Shown here one piece after another: positions 1 through 9,839 of a stretch of 64,000 nt of DNA. This DNA comes from Haemaphysalis longicornis (lineage: Eukaryota > Arthropoda > Arachnida > Ixodida > Ixodidae). The notes under the pieces were generated by a model. That model worked only from the letters and a program-made list of their open reading frames with translations, was not told the DNA's origin and did not search any database. The translations under genes were made by a program, and so were the position numbers. Every line of letters begins with the position of its first letter. Position 1 is the first letter of the stretch. The stretch lies in contig CM023450.1 of NCBI GenBank assembly GCA_013339765.2, positions 41,942,245 through 42,006,244 of the forward strand, in the 5' to 3' direction.

Positions 1-2
1 CG

Positions 3-1437
3 CAAGGCTCACGCGAACGATATCCGGGGACTCATAGGCTACACCTAAACGGCAAAGAAATTCCGCGAAAACACTCCATACGGATCCTCGGCTTTCACAT
101 AGATCAGGGCGGCACAGGTACAACCTGGCTGAAAACCATCACTACTCAAGCGAACCAGATCCTCCACATGATAAATATGGTGTCCCGCAGCAATTATGGT
201 TTAAAGGAACATGAAGGTCGCAAGGTGGTGGAAGCTCTCCTTATCTCGCGGATCATGTACGGCCTTCCTTACTACTATCTGACAAAAACTCAGCACACAA
301 AACTCGAAGTAATTCTCCGCAACGCCACCATTATCATAACAGGCACCCCAAGATTCACCCAAAATGACCTGTTATATGCCACAGGCGCGCTGAATACACT
401 CAGTGAGAAGATTGACACGCACCACCTCGCCCAAACCCAAAGACTACAAACGTCGCCTCAAGGTCGTCTCATTCTCCTTGATCTGGGCCATCTCGCAGCT
501 CCAGCATATTCCACCAGAGCAGCCACCATGATCATGTCCAGCCAACATAACCTTGAAGCCCATACCCAGAAATATGGGTCCAGACCAAGCAAGTCGTCGC
601 GCTAACCGCTACAACAGGAAGACATTTTCCCCAGGAACTACGGCCATTTATACCGACGCTGCGTACAACAAAGCCACCAAAATCGGAACTACAGCTTTTC
701 ATAGCGACGTCCTCTCCGCAGTAGCCAAGTACGCCCCCGCACCGTCGTCGACATCTCTGGAGCTTCAGGCTATTGTAAACGCCATAGAAGCACACCAAGA
801 TCAAACAAAACTGGTCATCATCACGGACAGCAAATCAGCAATTCGCAATGTACGGGAGAATCACATGTACCCCCACATGCGCTACACACTCGCCAGCATC
901 ACACGTAACCACCCCGAGCTTCATACCACTGTGATATGGGTCCCTGGACACGCAGGTGCAAAGGGGAATGAGAAGGCCCATGCCTTAGCCCGAGCTGCTC
1001 TCTTTGATCCTGGCACCCCAATACCCTGGCCTCGCTTCTATGACCCAAAAGAGCACCGCCGAGAAATGCATCACACTCGTAGAAAATACTTACGGGACGT
1101 CAGAGATCAGAGAACCACCCTCCCCTACCCCAGAAAATTCGCCCGCCCTGACGCTGTTCTTATTCGACGTGCACAAACGGGCACGCTACCAACACAACAC
1201 ATACAACACTACATAGACGGGCTTCCAGGCACACCAAAATGCTCACACTGCGACCAATACCCCAACAATGAACACACCCTCTGGACATGCCCAAACATAC
1301 AAAGCACCCTGAGATCTTCCCTGCAACCAATTCCTGCCACAAAGCGCCCTCCTTGCTGGGAGGCATGGGTCACACCCCCTAAGGAGCTTGAAGAGCTCTA
1401 TTGGACCACGCTTGTGAACAACACGCCAGGACTATAG
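3..1437 (+). mobile_element. RNase-H-bearing LINE retrotransposon, 3' part (reverse transcriptase C-terminus plus RNase H)
   Basis: The frame is open from base 3 at the window edge to 605 and reads as the region after the reverse transcriptase catalytic core (RILGFHID, then a LLISRIMYGLPYY stretch). A second frame, open from about 541 to 1437, carries an RNase H domain with YTDAA, LELQAI, TDSKSAI and VPGHAGAKGNEKAHALA. These supply the D, E and D of the active site; the last acidic position is His. The end holds a Cys/His knuckle (CSHCDQ, then H and C). The two frames overlap at 541-605, so one indel separates them and the copy is not coding-competent as it stands. The layout fits I/Jockey/LOA-group LINEs. 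The 5' part lies left of the window. Confidence 0.85.
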
Positions 1438-1545
1438 ATAGCTCTAGGACTATAGTCCCTGTAACCTAACCAAGAAGCCGAGCAGTCCTTTGGACACAGT
1501 TTCAAAATAAAGTTCTCTCTCTCTCTCTCTCTGGAGCTGGCGACG
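1438..1545 (+). repeat. LINE 3' UTR with AATAAAG and a (CT)n tail
   Basis: A short 3' UTR follows the stop codon of the RNase-H LINE. It ends in AATAAAG and then a CT dinucleotide run (about 1514-1532). The same AATAAAG-CT junction recurs at 14976-14990, which marks both as 3' ends of one LINE group. Confidence 0.7.
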
Positions 1546-2508
1546 GTCATTTGCTCACTGGATATTTCGAATCACCTATTTTTTACAATCATTTTATACA
1601 TGGCGCTTAGTTTTCTGGCAAATATTCGAGCCTTTGCAAGACTGAAGCCTGAACCAAAAATGCAAAGACACGCTGCTCACTATGTGGGCCTTCACCAAGA
1701 AGGCACACGTACCGGGAAGAGCTTAAAAAAATAAAAATGTGGACCACCTTTTCTTTCTTTCGTCATTCCTCTCCCCTTAGTCCATAGCGCCATCCTTAAG
1801 TATTAGATAAATTTATTCGTTCATTTATTTTTCTCGCGGAGCAGGCAGATCACGTTTTATATTTATTTTCTTTTTCACTTGGCGTTCTGACTTGGTCGAT
1901 GCGTTGTCCGTGCCTGCAATTTCTGTGAATACCCGAGCTTCCCGGCGCTCGGCGAAGACTGGCAAACTTGGGGAACGATCCATTACTCCGTCGCCGCCGT
2001 CGTCTTGTTTGAACAGGATAAAACGGAGTGCAGACCGATCACCCATATATGCGCGAGGCCCGCTTTCGGCTGCGCACACACTAAGCAGGGCATATGGCAT
2101 GACGGATATCGCAATGAGTACACATACACACCAGATCCAGTGCGTGCATGCCATCTTTTAAGGGCCTGGGACCAGATTGTCATAAAACTTCTCGAGTATT
2201 CTGCCTGCGATAAAACCTTTCACACATACCCTCGTGACTCTGTGTCCTTCTGTTTGGCCGAACTTGTGCTGCAACGTATTATCTCTAGATTTCAGTAAAC
2301 TGATTTCATGCCGAGAGTTTTGTTTGCTGAAAAGCCTCGTTCGTGAAGACCAACCAACTCCGTTTGTACGGTTTATATTCAAGTCACGTGGCCCCCTGAT
2401 TTTATTTATTTATCTTTGTAGAAAGGAAAGCCAGCAGTTACGGACGCCAGGGAAGGCAACAAAGAAGTGGTTGGGCTATCTTGAACGGCAAAAAAAAATT
2501 CCGGACTG
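1546..2508. other. Gene-free stretch, nothing recognised
   Basis: Several short frames overlap on both strands around 1825-2300. None has family motifs, a coding-like composition or splice partners. Confidence 0.4.
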
Positions 2509-3511
2509 TTAGAAATGTTAGAGATACCCCTTCGGAACAAATTCGCGCTTTTACACGGTGAGAACAAGGACAGTGCTGACACCCCAGTGCTGACACCCAA
2601 CCTAGCAGCAGCAATCACAGAGTCAGCAGCGGCTAAAACAGCATGTAGGAAGCAAACTGGCAAACTCACTCAGCAAAACGAAGGAGCTTATTGCGAAGCG
2701 TAAGAACAGAAATTGTCGAGTACGGTGGATCAAAGTGAATTAGCGGAGCTGTCAGAATTGACGAACAGAAGTAAAACAAATGACATTTGTACATAAAATA
2801 TGGCAGTCATCGAGAAACGTTGGAAATAGGGTGAAGCTTGAGGGCGACAAAGAGATCTTTGGCTATTAACTGAGACAGAATGTACGCACTTAGAGACGAA
2901 CAGGGTAACATTACGCACAGTATGGACGAGATAGTAAAAATAGCGGAGCGATTCTGCACCAAGCCAGCGACGTTAAACCAGGAAAACCATTGACCGTCTA
3001 CAAGCTTCGCTCGCAATGTTCCGCCAGTATACTAAAGAGGATGTGAAAAAGCGCTAAAGGGCACTAAAAATGAAAAGCTGCAGAAAGACGGCATAACCGT
3101 AGACCTTTTAAAGGAGGGCGGAGATATATTACTAGAAAAGCTTGGTAAACTATTCGCAGTATGTTTAAGGACTTTAAAGGTACCAACAGCCTGGAAAAAC
3201 ACCGTCATAGTTTTAATTCACAAGAAGGGAAATAACAAAGACCTCAAGAACTACAGACCCATTAGCCTTCTGTCGGTTGCATACACGCTGTTTGCCAAGA
3301 TAATAGTTAACCGCATAAACGACAGCCTCGATTTACAACAATTCAGGGAACAGGCTCGGTTTAGAAAAGGATCACATCTACAATGGATCACATCTGTGTC
3401 ATCAACCAAGTAACAGAAAAATGCGCAGAGTATACTAAACCGCTTTACATGACATTTATAGACTATGAAAAAGCGTTTGATTCAGTAAACACCGCCGCAG
3501 TAATGGACGCC

Positions 3512-5148
3512 TTAAAGGACACTGAAGTGAATTTGTCAAGCTCCCGTTTTGCTTGCACTGCGTAGACTGGCTCAAATTAACTCACTTTTCACCGTTTATC
3601 CGGTTGATAAGTCGGTAATTATTTTATAAATTGCGAAGGAAGGAAAACTACCATGCGTAATCTGCGGCGGCCGCACCAACTAAAGGCTGTGACGACGGGA
3701 GGAGATGCAGCATGATTGGACGATGTCCAAGATTAGCATTCAAACATGTTTTAGTTTCGGTTCTGTAAAACAACATGCTTGACATCTGACGGCATCGTTG
3801 GATGGGCATTCTCAATATCTCAGTAATCGTCGTACCGCACTTCTGCCATGTTGTCGGCTGTAAAATGCCTAAGATAAGCCTCTCAGGACGGCTTGGAATC
3901 GTAGCAATCACTAGCCGAGGCCTACGCAGTGGATGAACGCCCTCCGCGTCCCCGCAGGACGCTCAAATGCCATGCGCTTCTCCCCCATATTTGGAGCTTG
4001 CCTCACTCATGCCTGTATCATAAAAAAGCGTGTTCGCAACAGTCCAAAGGTCTGTTGATTCTGGCCTGTGCCCACTGCCCGCAAGCAGTCGGTGCTTATG
4101 GCAACAGCACGCCAACGAGAACTGGCTAGCGCGTCAGTGTCAGCCTGCGCGCGTTCTGTGAATTAGTTCGTGGAGCAGTGAACGTTACGGCCCAAAAATG
4201 GTGAACTCAGTATAGAAAACATCGGCCGAAAACGAAACAGTCAACTTACAAAAAAAAATGTACCCTCGGGAATTCGAACTTGTGACTTGCAAAGTAACAC
4301 ACCTAGCGTTCCAGGCCACTCGACCACGGGCCAGCGCTGGCAGCGTTGGAAATATAAAGTATAACCAGTTTACACTTTTAATTAGTTTTAGCGGCATTTC
4401 AAGTAGCTTAGGTGATTATTTGTTGTATAGCGCTTGTGCAGTAAGCGTCCCCCAAATTTCCACATCATCTCACGTCTAGCAATTGTATTTCTTAAACGGA
4501 AAAGCGTTCGCAGATGTGTGGTCGTGCTGCTGACCGTTGTGCTTGTTCACCCAGCGCAAAAAAGTGCTTCCTGCTCCCTAGTTTTACGCTGCACGGTAAA
4601 AGCTTCAGTTGATTTTATTTCCTTAGTACCTATATTGACTTCGCTGACTCTTCTCCTGCCTTCAAGTGGCCTTAGATTTTCTACTAGCGTACCAGCCAGC
4701 GAAGCGTCGCATGTGCGCTTGTGCAGCGCTTGTGTGGAGCGACCTGGACTTGGAGCCTGATACAGTGTACAAACTAACTAAAAAAAGAAAGGGACACTCT
4801 TCCATTTACAAACGTTTCGTGGCTTAGTTTCAACTAAGCGAATGAATTGCGATGACTCGTCGGTGGCCGGCGGACTAAACGCTGGGTCGACTGACTCTGT
4901 CGGACGGATAGGGGCGAGAAGAATAGGGGCGAGCCGTGCAGTAGCGCAGTCACAGTCAAGCCAAGTCATCTCCTCCTGACGTCACACGAAAACGCCACAG
5001 AAAATGGGCGAGGATGCAGAGAGGAGGACAGCATTTTCGAATTGATTTTTGTACTAAATAAATTCGCGTAAACGCACTCAGAGTGGTCGAAATACAATTC
5101 GCGCTTGTAATCCCGCAATGTTTACAAATCACTTCAGTGTCCCTTTAA
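3512..5148. mobile_element. T2/Kolobok-like non-autonomous transposon, family A, copy 1 (TTAA target duplication)
   Basis: A 1.63 kb insertion (3516-5144) is flanked by TTAA at 3512-3515 and 5145-5148. Its ends are inverted: the left reads AGGACACTGAAGTGA, the complement of the right reads AGGGACACTGAAGTGA. TTAA plus AGGRR is the terminal signature known for T2/Kolobok elements. There is no transposase frame. It carries a tRNA-like segment at 4259-4331. The part from about 4330 to 5144 aligns by eye with 19032-19750. It splits the RTE reverse transcriptase. PiggyBac also uses TTAA, but its ends normally begin CCC. Confidence 0.75.
4259..4331 (-). other. tRNA-like segment inside family A element
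   Basis: Read on the minus strand, this 73-nt stretch has an A-box-like GGTCGAGTGG and a B-box-like GTTCGAATTC at the right spacing. The acceptor stem pairs poorly, so it is a tRNA-derived promoter remnant and not a working tRNA gene. Confidence 0.5.
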
Positions 5149-5561
5149 ATGGCCAAAAAATAGAGGAGACCTACCTACGACTCCTAGACGACATATATAA
5201 GGAATGCACGGGAAGGACAATCCTTCCCAAGCAAAGCGAAAAATTTCCGATTCGAAAGGGGCTGCGAAAAGGAGATGTCATCTCACCAAAATTTCTCACA
5301 GCATGTCTGGAGAGTGTATTGAAGACGCTTGATTGAGAAAACTTGGGTTTGCGGATAAACTGGGAATACTCGAGCCATTTGAGGTTTGCAGACGACACAG
5401 TCTTTCCCAGTGAATCGCGATTGCAAAAATGAATGAAGAACTACAATCACAGAGCTTCGCAGTGGGGTTAAAAATAAACATGAGTAAATCTAAAGTAATG
5501 ATAAATAAGCATGCTGAAGGCGCCCTCTTAAGCATAGGTATCGAAATACTGGAACAAGGAG

Positions 5562-5590
5562 AAGAATATACCTGGTACAGGTATATTCTT
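5562..5590. repeat. Perfect 13-bp-arm hairpin in the RTE remnant
   Basis: AAGAATATACCTG, a GTA loop and CAGGTATATTCTT form a perfect palindrome. It sits where the RTE protein should continue with a YLG-type motif, so it probably arose by a local inverted duplication. Confidence 0.8.
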
Positions 5591-6352
5591 CTACCACGAG
5601 AAAGTATAGTCTTCTAACCACGAGAAAGAAATCCGGCGCAGAATATGAATGGGTTAGGGCGCACTCGGCAGGCACTCATGAATAATGAAAAATAAGCTAC
5701 CTCTATCTCTAAAAAGAAATTAATTAAATTAATGCATCCTGCCGGTGATGACATACGGAGCGAAACTTGGTGCCTTACTAAGCAGCTAGAAAGCAAACTT
5801 AGATCCGTTCAACGTGCCATGGAGCGAATAAGAGTAACGCTTAGGGACAGGAAACGAGCAACCTGGATTAGGGAGCGCAAACTCGAGTAGAAGGTATCAC
5901 AGCTCAAATTAAGTAAAAAAATGAACTTGGGCTGGCCATGTAGTACGGCGAACTGACAACAGGTGGACGACGAGGATAACAGAGTGGATACCGAGAAACG
6001 GGACTGGAAGAAGGGGAAGGCCACTAACTCGATGGAGAGACGAAGTAGGAAAATTCGGAGACCAGGAATGGACTCGGCCAGCGCAGGATAGAAGCGTGTG
6101 GAGGTCAATGGGGGAGGCCTTCGTCCAGCAGTGGACCTAAATCGGTTGTTGATGATGACGATGATGATGATCTGTAGCTCCCCCGGAGTCCCTCAGAGTC
6201 TCACGAACCCGAAGGCATTGGGCCGCCAGGAGTTGTCGCGTCAACTTCACGTCTACGCCATGACCCCACTCCAGACAGCCCTCCCAGGAAGTGATGCGGG
6301 ATCTGAGGTATAGCGGTGGTTCTGCTGGATGGCGCCCTCAGTTGCAGCAGCG

Positions 6353-6501
6353 GCGTGCTGACGTCTATTGCAGAGCGGAGGCGCCTCCAGTACACTTCCA
6401 ACCACTTCTATTGTGCGTCTTCCAACAGCGCGTGCTGAGTCTATTGCAGAGCGTAGGCGTCTCCAGTATATTTCCAACCACTTCTATTGTGCGTCTTCCA
6501 A
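6353..6501. repeat. Two-copy tandem duplication, period about 77 bp
   Basis: Bases 6353-6425 and 6430-6501 are near-identical. Both start GCGTGCTG and end TTGTGCGTCTTCCAA. The copies differ by a handful of substitutions and one small indel. Confidence 0.8.
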
Positions 6502-6589
6502 ATCCTGTCTTTGCCTCCAAATTTTATTGCCTCAGCCCCCCCCCCCCTTCTATTGTTAGGCATTCACTTCAGTGGTAAACCAGATGGAC

Positions 6590-6760
6590 AGATAGTCAGC
6601 CTTCGAACCACATGGCCAGCCCCTACTCCACTTTTCTTGGTTACTTGACCCACACGCGTTTGTACCACATTTGATATCCCTATAAGCGTTGCACCTATCA
6701 GGCTTCCGTCAATGACTCCTTGGGCTTAGCTAAGACTCCTTTCAAAATGGCCACTAAGAC
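6590..6760 (-). mobile_element. Diverged antisense RTE 3' fragment
   Basis: The stretch resembles the antisense of the RTE C-terminal region. CACATGGCCAGCCCCTACTCCA and CCACACGCGTTTGT correspond to the equivalent blocks at 8275-8345. It is highly diverged. Confidence 0.45.
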
Positions 6761-6847
6761 CCCAAATTTCCGCCCCTTGCAAGCGGTGCATACGTACAGA
6801 GGTATACCGTTCACTATTATAAAAGCGCATCCCCAATGCCCCCCTAT

Positions 6848-6866
6848 CCCCCCCCCCCCCCCCCCC
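6848..6866. repeat. Poly(C) run, 19 bases
   Basis: An uninterrupted run of C, one of many long G/C homopolymers in this window. Confidence 0.9.
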
Positions 6867-7179
6867 ACATCACATAGTTCGTGCCTCTTTTTTTTCCCCG
6901 TGATTAGGATCGAACCCTCACAACTTGTCCAAGGTAGATAATTACATATTAATCTACCTCATTTAGTATCTGACTACTGAAGGTTGCCTCTCTGCTTAGC
7001 TACTGAACAGTTCTTAATATTATTCTTATTTATCTTGAAACCCCTGAATGAGCTTTCCTCCCAACCAGTTCCTGGACAATTCTCGGAAGGTATCGTCTGG
7101 ACTCAATGAACGCATCGTCACGTACATTTCCAGTGGCTTACGTATTCCCCAGATCTCTCGTATTCATGTCTCCTCCCAA

Positions 7180-8060
7180 TATGCATGCTCCTAATTACGT
7201 CGTTTATACTGTTGGAGCTAGTCCTGCCCGGATTTTCCCAGCGTTGCCAGCATAGAAAAACACAGAATCTATGTACTACTTTTCTCCGCATCCACGCTGT
7301 TCGCTACATGGTCACTTTCGTCTCTGAGTTCATGCTTTCTGTTTCTGCGGGAAGCGAGGCCCTTCTTCGTGGCTTCTTAACTGCATCGCCCTTTTTATGC
7401 TACCTCAACAGTTTCCATGCTGTTGTCACTAACCTTGGATCTGTTGACATTACTACATTATTTTTTATCGCGTTATATGGCGCTTCGGTAGATCAGTTCT
7501 TAAAGCACTGCACTAATTTCGCGCGGAAATTCGAGGACAGGCTGATGGTACATACACCGCTGGAGATCTGGGGGTCTCCCAGGATGCCCTGAATAAATGT
7601 TTCATGCGTTCTGTAGAAAGTTCCAAGAGGTCCACAACAGGTATGCACGTGCTTCGATGGCAGGAGTGGTGTGCGTGTCTTTCACCGACTCTGTGCTAGT
7701 GACTCGGCGAAAGTTTGTCCTGAGTCACACCACAAATGCAAGCCTCCGTAACAAGGCCTCCGAGCGGGAACACTGCGAGGCAGCGCTGCAGATCTCCTCG
7801 CTTTTAACCAGCAGCCAATTTTACTTGCTTTTTTTTGTGCTTGGCGCTTTATAATTCCTGTTTTTTTTTAGTTTTTTAGATACCTTCCAGGCGGATTTCT
7901 GGGTTTCCTTCCTCCTACTCGTGTAGCAGCTAATTCGGAGACCACCGTAGTCAGGTTGTCATTCAGTACAGCTACACTATCTTAATCCTTGTGTATTAAA
8001 AGTCCGAAGTTAATTCTGAAAAAAAAAAAAAAAATAGTCGCCATCCCACTCTGCGAAAGT
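7180..8060. other. Unassigned stretch with a 135-codon open frame
   Basis: A forward frame at 7185-7592 has hydrophobic runs (an N-terminal LLITSFILLELVLPGF and an internal ITTLFFIALYG), but I recognise no family. It lacks splice or promoter context and lies between RTE fragments. It is more likely degraded repeat than a gene. Confidence 0.2.
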
Positions 8061-8080
8061 GGATGTCCAGCAAAGCTGTT

Positions 8081-8470
8081 GTCATCATCAGCCTATCTAC
8101 GCCCACTGCAGGGGAAAGGCCTCTCCCATAGATCTCCAAATATCCCGCTCCTGTGCGAACAGCGACCAATTTATCTCCGCAAACTTCTTGATCTCATCCG
8201 CCCATCTAACCTTCTTGCCTTCTCTAGGAATCCACCCTGTTACCATTAATGACCAGCGGTTATCTTGCCTTCGCATTACATGCCCTGCCCACGTCCATTT
8301 CTTCTTCTCAATTTCTACTACTATGTCCTAAACACGCGTTTGTTCCCTGATCCACTCCGCTCTCTTCTTGTCCCTTAATGTTACACCTATCATCTTCCGT
8401 TCCATATTGCTCACTGAGTCGTCCTCAATTTAAGGTTGAACCCTTTTAGTGAGCCTCCAAGTTTTTTCAA
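8081..8470 (-). mobile_element. Antisense RTE LINE 3' fragment
   Basis: Read on the minus strand, the segment contains the RTE terminal block (GGGAGAGGCCTTTCCCCTGCAGTGGGCGTAGATAGGCTGATGATGAC) preceded by the AAGAAATGGACGTGGGCAGGGCATGTAATGCGA-like block. It is 5'-truncated. Confidence 0.75.
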
Positions 8471-9104
8471 ACCTGTTGCAAACCACTACAAATGCTGATG
8501 GAGGAGGGTATGAAATGTTTCTGGTCGTCTCGGTGGGCTTGTCGCTTGCGCTCGGCTAGTGTTAATAGTTAAGGGTACAGAGTATCGGCACTCTCTTCTC
8601 CTATTGTTCCATGCCGCCGCCATGATAATTGGTCAGTTCGCATTACGTGACATTTGTTTACACTGCGACGGTTCATGGGCGCCGCCATTTTGTTGTTTAT
8701 GCGTTTTAGTCGGTCAACTCTGGTAGGCTTAGCTTCTCCCCCCTGCTCTGCGGCTGCGCGCGGCTGACGTCGTTCCGAATGCGCATCAAAGATAACGCGT
8801 CTAACAGCATTTCAGCAACGGGAGTGTGTCATGCTGGGTCCTACCTATAGCCTAACGCATGCGCTCGGCGTCTTGGGTAAGAACTGCTATATATTTAGTG
8901 ACACTAGTCCTGGCCTAGCCTTCAACGATAATCTACAAACATAATCTTTACCAGGAACACAGGGGGGGGGGGGGGGGGTACCATTGTTCTCAGGCGCCTT
9001 ATCATCCCTAATGCGGTTTCGGTGCTTGTTTTGCGGTTTCTTTAAACGAATTCCGAGCTCAATGTTGTATACCTGATTATCCTGACGCATGCGCTCTGCG
9101 TCTT

Positions 9105-9175
9105 AGGCTTTGGCGGCTTGGCGTTTTTGCCCACGGCGATGAAACCGTTGGGGGTAAAGGTATACAGCTTCGCTG
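9105..9175. repeat. Dispersed repeat E fragment
   Basis: About 65 bp (GGCGTTTTTGCCCACGG, GATGAAACCGTTGGGGGT, ATACAGC) recurs in inverted orientation at about 11930-11990, inside the element at 11720-12011. Confidence 0.65.
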
Positions 9176-9574
9176 CAATTAAGCTAAACTACAGCACCCT
9201 GTCGCCAACTTACGGCACGTTCGTTTCTCTCTTTTTTTCTCACTAGCTTCCTACCGGTCTTCTCAAACCTAGGCTGTTCTGCTCCACAGCATCCAGCGGG
9301 AATCGTGTATACAGTAACTCCAAACACTACTACTAAGCCTCATAAGCGCCATCTCTTGGTCGTAGCAAGAGAAATGGGGAATTAGAGCGGCCGTATATCA
9401 GGCAGCCGGTGAGTGTGTGTACACATATTGTACACGTACCCGTTACTGCGCGCGCTGGACGGACCAGGAGGCGTTTGGAGAAACGCCGCGGCGCTGGCCC
9501 GTACCGTGTATGCACAGAAGCAACGGCGCTCAGCTTAGTACTCCGGTTCCAAAGGTAAAGTAAGTTAAGAAAAG

Positions 9575-9584
9575 GCATAAAAAG
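9575..9584 (+). promoter_or_regulatory. Possible TATA-like box upstream of the Tyr/Gly-rich secreted protein gene
   Basis: GCATAAAAAG lies about 265 bp before the proposed start codon at 9840. It is the only TATA-like string I noticed there. This is weak evidence. Confidence 0.2.
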
Positions 9585-9839
9585 ACAGGAACGCGGAGAA
9601 AACGTAGGACGCGGGGCTGCGCCTGCGCTCATTGAGGCCTGTGTACTCAGAAGCCAGGTGGGCGACTCCGGCCGGCGATGAACAACACCGGGCCAGTGAT
9701 CCTCGCCCCCCTCCCTCTCCCCCACGCGGAGATATCCCCGGCACCCGTGGCACGCACACTGCCCCTGCAACACACACGCCTGGACTGCATTTTAGTGAGC
9801 TGGCGGGAGTTGCCGAAGACGGACACTACTAGGACCGCC

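Larger units (their letters stand above)
2509..6172 (+). mobile_element. RTE-type LINE retrotransposon, degenerate and interrupted
   Basis: Translation across several frames gives an RTE-like polyprotein. It has an endonuclease-RT linker (IPLRNKFALL), RT motifs (GITVDLLKEGG, AWKNTVIVLIHKKG, NYRPISLLSVAYTLFAKII), MDHICVINQV, YMTFIDYEKAFDSV, and after a 1.6 kb insertion EETYLRLLDDIY, IRKGLRKGDVISPKF and the catalytic LRFADDTVF near 5385. The C-terminal part is broken by stops and indels. The 3' end has the GGGGGAGGCCTTCGTCCAGCAGTGGACC block followed by a GAT-rich tail at 6151-6171. A one-base frame slip lies near 3375. The copy is dead. The interruption at 3512-5148 is annotated separately. Confidence 0.85.
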
